Positions 62,597 to 64,000 of a DNA stretch of 64,000 nucleotides are shown in pieces (position 1 is the stretch's first letter; every line of letters begins with the position of its first letter). The position numbers and the translations under genes are program-made. This stretch comes from Planktosalinus lacus. GTDB lineage: Bacteria > Bacteroidota > Bacteroidia > Flavobacteriales > Flavobacteriaceae. The stretch is taken from NCBI RefSeq assembly GCF_014640155.1, contig NZ_BMGK01000002.1:196589-260588 (forward strand), in the 5' to 3' direction. A model generated the notes under the pieces. It worked only from the letters and a program-made list of their open reading frames with translations, did not search any database and had not been told where the DNA came from.

Positions 62597-64000
62597 ACAC
62601 CATTTTTCCATCCATAAAGGTAGCTTCTACATTTATGTTGGGAATTTCGGTTTCCTCAACGGTCATAATGTCTTTGTCCAAGACGATAAAATCAGCAAAT
62701 TTTCCAAGTTCGATACTTCCTTTTTCGTGATCTTCAAAGTTAGAATAGGCTGCCCAAATGGTCATTCCCTTTAATGTTTCTTCACGTGAAAGTGCTTCTT
62801 CGTTTTGAAAACCTCCTTCTGGAAATTGCTCTAAATCTTTTCGCGCTACAGCGGCATAAAAGGTATAAAACGGACTCACCTGCTCCACCGGGAAGTCGGT
62901 TCCCAGTGCTACAATTCCGGCTTTATCTAATAAGGTTTTGTATGCATAAGCACCTTTCATTCTTTCAGACCCCAGTCGGTCTTCTGCCCAGTACATATCA
63001 CTGGTGGCGTGTGTGGGTTGCACTGAAGGGATGATTCCGTTTGAGAAGTAGTCAAAATCAGCTACATCTACTATTTGAGCATGTTCAATTTTCCATCTTC
63101 GGTTGCTGGCGGTTCCAATAGCGTCTTTATAAGCTTCCAGCACTACAAGATTGGTTGAATCACCAATGGCGTGTGTATTCATTTGGTAGAGTGACTCACC
63201 GATGCGTTTGGCAAGGTTTTTAATTTCATCAACAGAAGTCACAAACACGCCGTAATGTCCGGCATGGTCGTGATAAGGTTCTTTTAGTGCAGCCCCTCTT
63301 GAACCCAACGCACCGTCACCATACACTTTTACAGAGCGCACATTGAGTTTTTTAGTTTTGATGACTCCGCGAGGGAGGTAATAATCCAAGTTTTCAGGTG
63401 TGTTTGAAACCATGGCATAAATGCGCATGTCGAGTTCGCCGGTAGTTTGTAAACTATCGATGAGTTCAATAATCTCTCTGTCGAGGCCTGCATCGTTGAC
63501 TGTGGTCAAACCGTATGAAAAGCAAATTTCCTGTGCTGTTTTCAGGGCTTCTGCTGAAACATCTTTAGTTACTTTGGGCTTGATGGCATCCACAAGGTCC
63601 ATAGCAGTATCTATTAAAATTCCGGTGAGTTTGCCCTCTTTTACTTCGGCATAACCACCTTCCATTTTAGTTTCAGTTGTTATTCCGGCAAGGTCAAGTG
63701 CTTTTTGGTTTACAAGATAAGCATGGCCGTCAATCCGGGTAAGGGCAACGGGGGTATCGGGAAAGAGTTCGTCGAGTTTTGTCTTATTTGGAAATTCTTT
63801 TACGTCCCACAGGTTTTGGTTCCAACCGCGTCCTTCAATAAATTCAAGCTGCTTTCCTTCATTAAAATCCACTACACGGCTGATCATTTCATCATGACTT
63901 TGGGCACCTACCAGATTGACAACCCGCTGGTTTAATCCCAACCCATAAAAATGGGCATGTGCATCAATGAAGCCCGGTAAAATGGTTTTTCCGGCAAAGT
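62586..64000 (-). CDS. Amidohydrolase family protein (YtcJ-like), 5' end outside window
   Basis: The frame continues to the right edge, so the gene is partial. The last bases encode FAGKTILPGFIDAHAHFYGLG with the metal-binding HxH motif (His-Ala-His, about 63950-63958). Further motifs are QMNTHAIGDSTN, KIEHAQIVDVADFDYF, PSVQPTHATSDMYW and VALGTDFPVEQVSPFYTFYAAVARKD, all typical of the amidohydrolase_3/YtcJ group. It should hydrolyse an amide or related bond; the substrate is unknown. The C-terminus ends MDGKMVFKK, as usual. A signal peptide cannot be judged. Confidence 0.85.
   Translation of the reverse strand, partial: FAGKTILPGFIDAHAHFYGLGLNQRVVNLVGAQSHDEMISRVVDFNEGKQLEFIEGRGWNQNLWDVKEFPNKTKLDELFPDTPVALTRIDGHAYLVNQKALDLAGITTETKMEGGYAEVKEGKLTGILIDTAMDLVDAIKPKVTKDVSAEALKTAQEICFSYGLTTVNDAGLDREIIELIDSLQTTGELDMRIYAMVSNTPENLDYYLPRGVIKTKKLNVRSVKVYGDGALGSRGAALKEPYHDHAGHYGVFVTSVDEIKNLAKRIGESLYQMNTHAIGDSTNLVVLEAYKDAIGTASNRRWKIEHAQIVDVADFDYFSNGIIPSVQPTHATSDMYWAEDRLGSERMKGAYAYKTLLDKAGIVALGTDFPVEQVSPFYTFYAAVARKDLEQFPEGGFQNEEALSREETLKGMTIWAAYSNFEDHEKGSIELGKFADFIVLDKDIMTVEETEIPNINVEATFMDGKMVFKK

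Overview
The window looks like a chromosome segment of a member of the Flavobacteriia (Bacteroidetes), probably marine. The evidence is type IX secretion (T9SS) C-terminal sorting domains on several exported proteins, promoter boxes of the TAnnTTTG type, bacillithiol synthesis (bshC), a LysM/PBP1-like lipoprotein-type protein next to guaA, DUF6266 and DUF922 proteins, and a locus for sulfated surface polysaccharide. I see no rRNA or tRNA gene and no CRISPR array.

Bases 1 to about 7,500 form an accessory island with much non-coding DNA. It holds a truncated DUF559 nuclease gene, a HigB toxin and HigA antitoxin fused in one frame, a DUF6266 gene, and two paralogous nucleotidyltransferase-like/HEPN genes. 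Each HEPN gene is divergent from a small XRE-type regulator, and the two pairs are mirror images of each other. The gaps are packed with heptanucleotide repeats, GC-rich hairpins and interlocked inverted repeats.

Bases 7,500 to 22,300 encode a surface polysaccharide: three family 2 glycosyltransferases, two sulfotransferases, a DegT-type aminotransferase, two methyltransferases and a Wzt/Wzm-type ABC exporter. Directly beside them is an operon that makes and recycles the sulfate donor: cysQ, a DUF2061 protein, cysC, cysD, a DUF559 gene and cysN. Together they suggest PAPS synthesis, transfer of sulfate to a glycan, removal of PAP, and export. Base composition switches sharply inside wzt and inside the aminotransferase gene, which suggests mosaic exchange.

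Bases 22,300 to 24,100 carry an IS200-like HUH/Y1 transposase flanked by two long arrays of covarying palindromes. A second, different Y1 (RAYT-type) transposase at 34.2-34.8 kb is surrounded and invaded by its own unrelated palindrome family.

Bases 24,100 to 64,000 are mostly backbone: rluF, hsp20, sucC, lysA, mnmA, yidC, pyrG, guaA, bshC, lolE and namZ, interleaved with exported T9SS proteins, two toxin-antitoxin pairs (one RelE/ParE-like, one YefM-YoeB) and an AraC regulator, ice-binding protein and OmpA cluster. The window ends inside an amidohydrolase gene.
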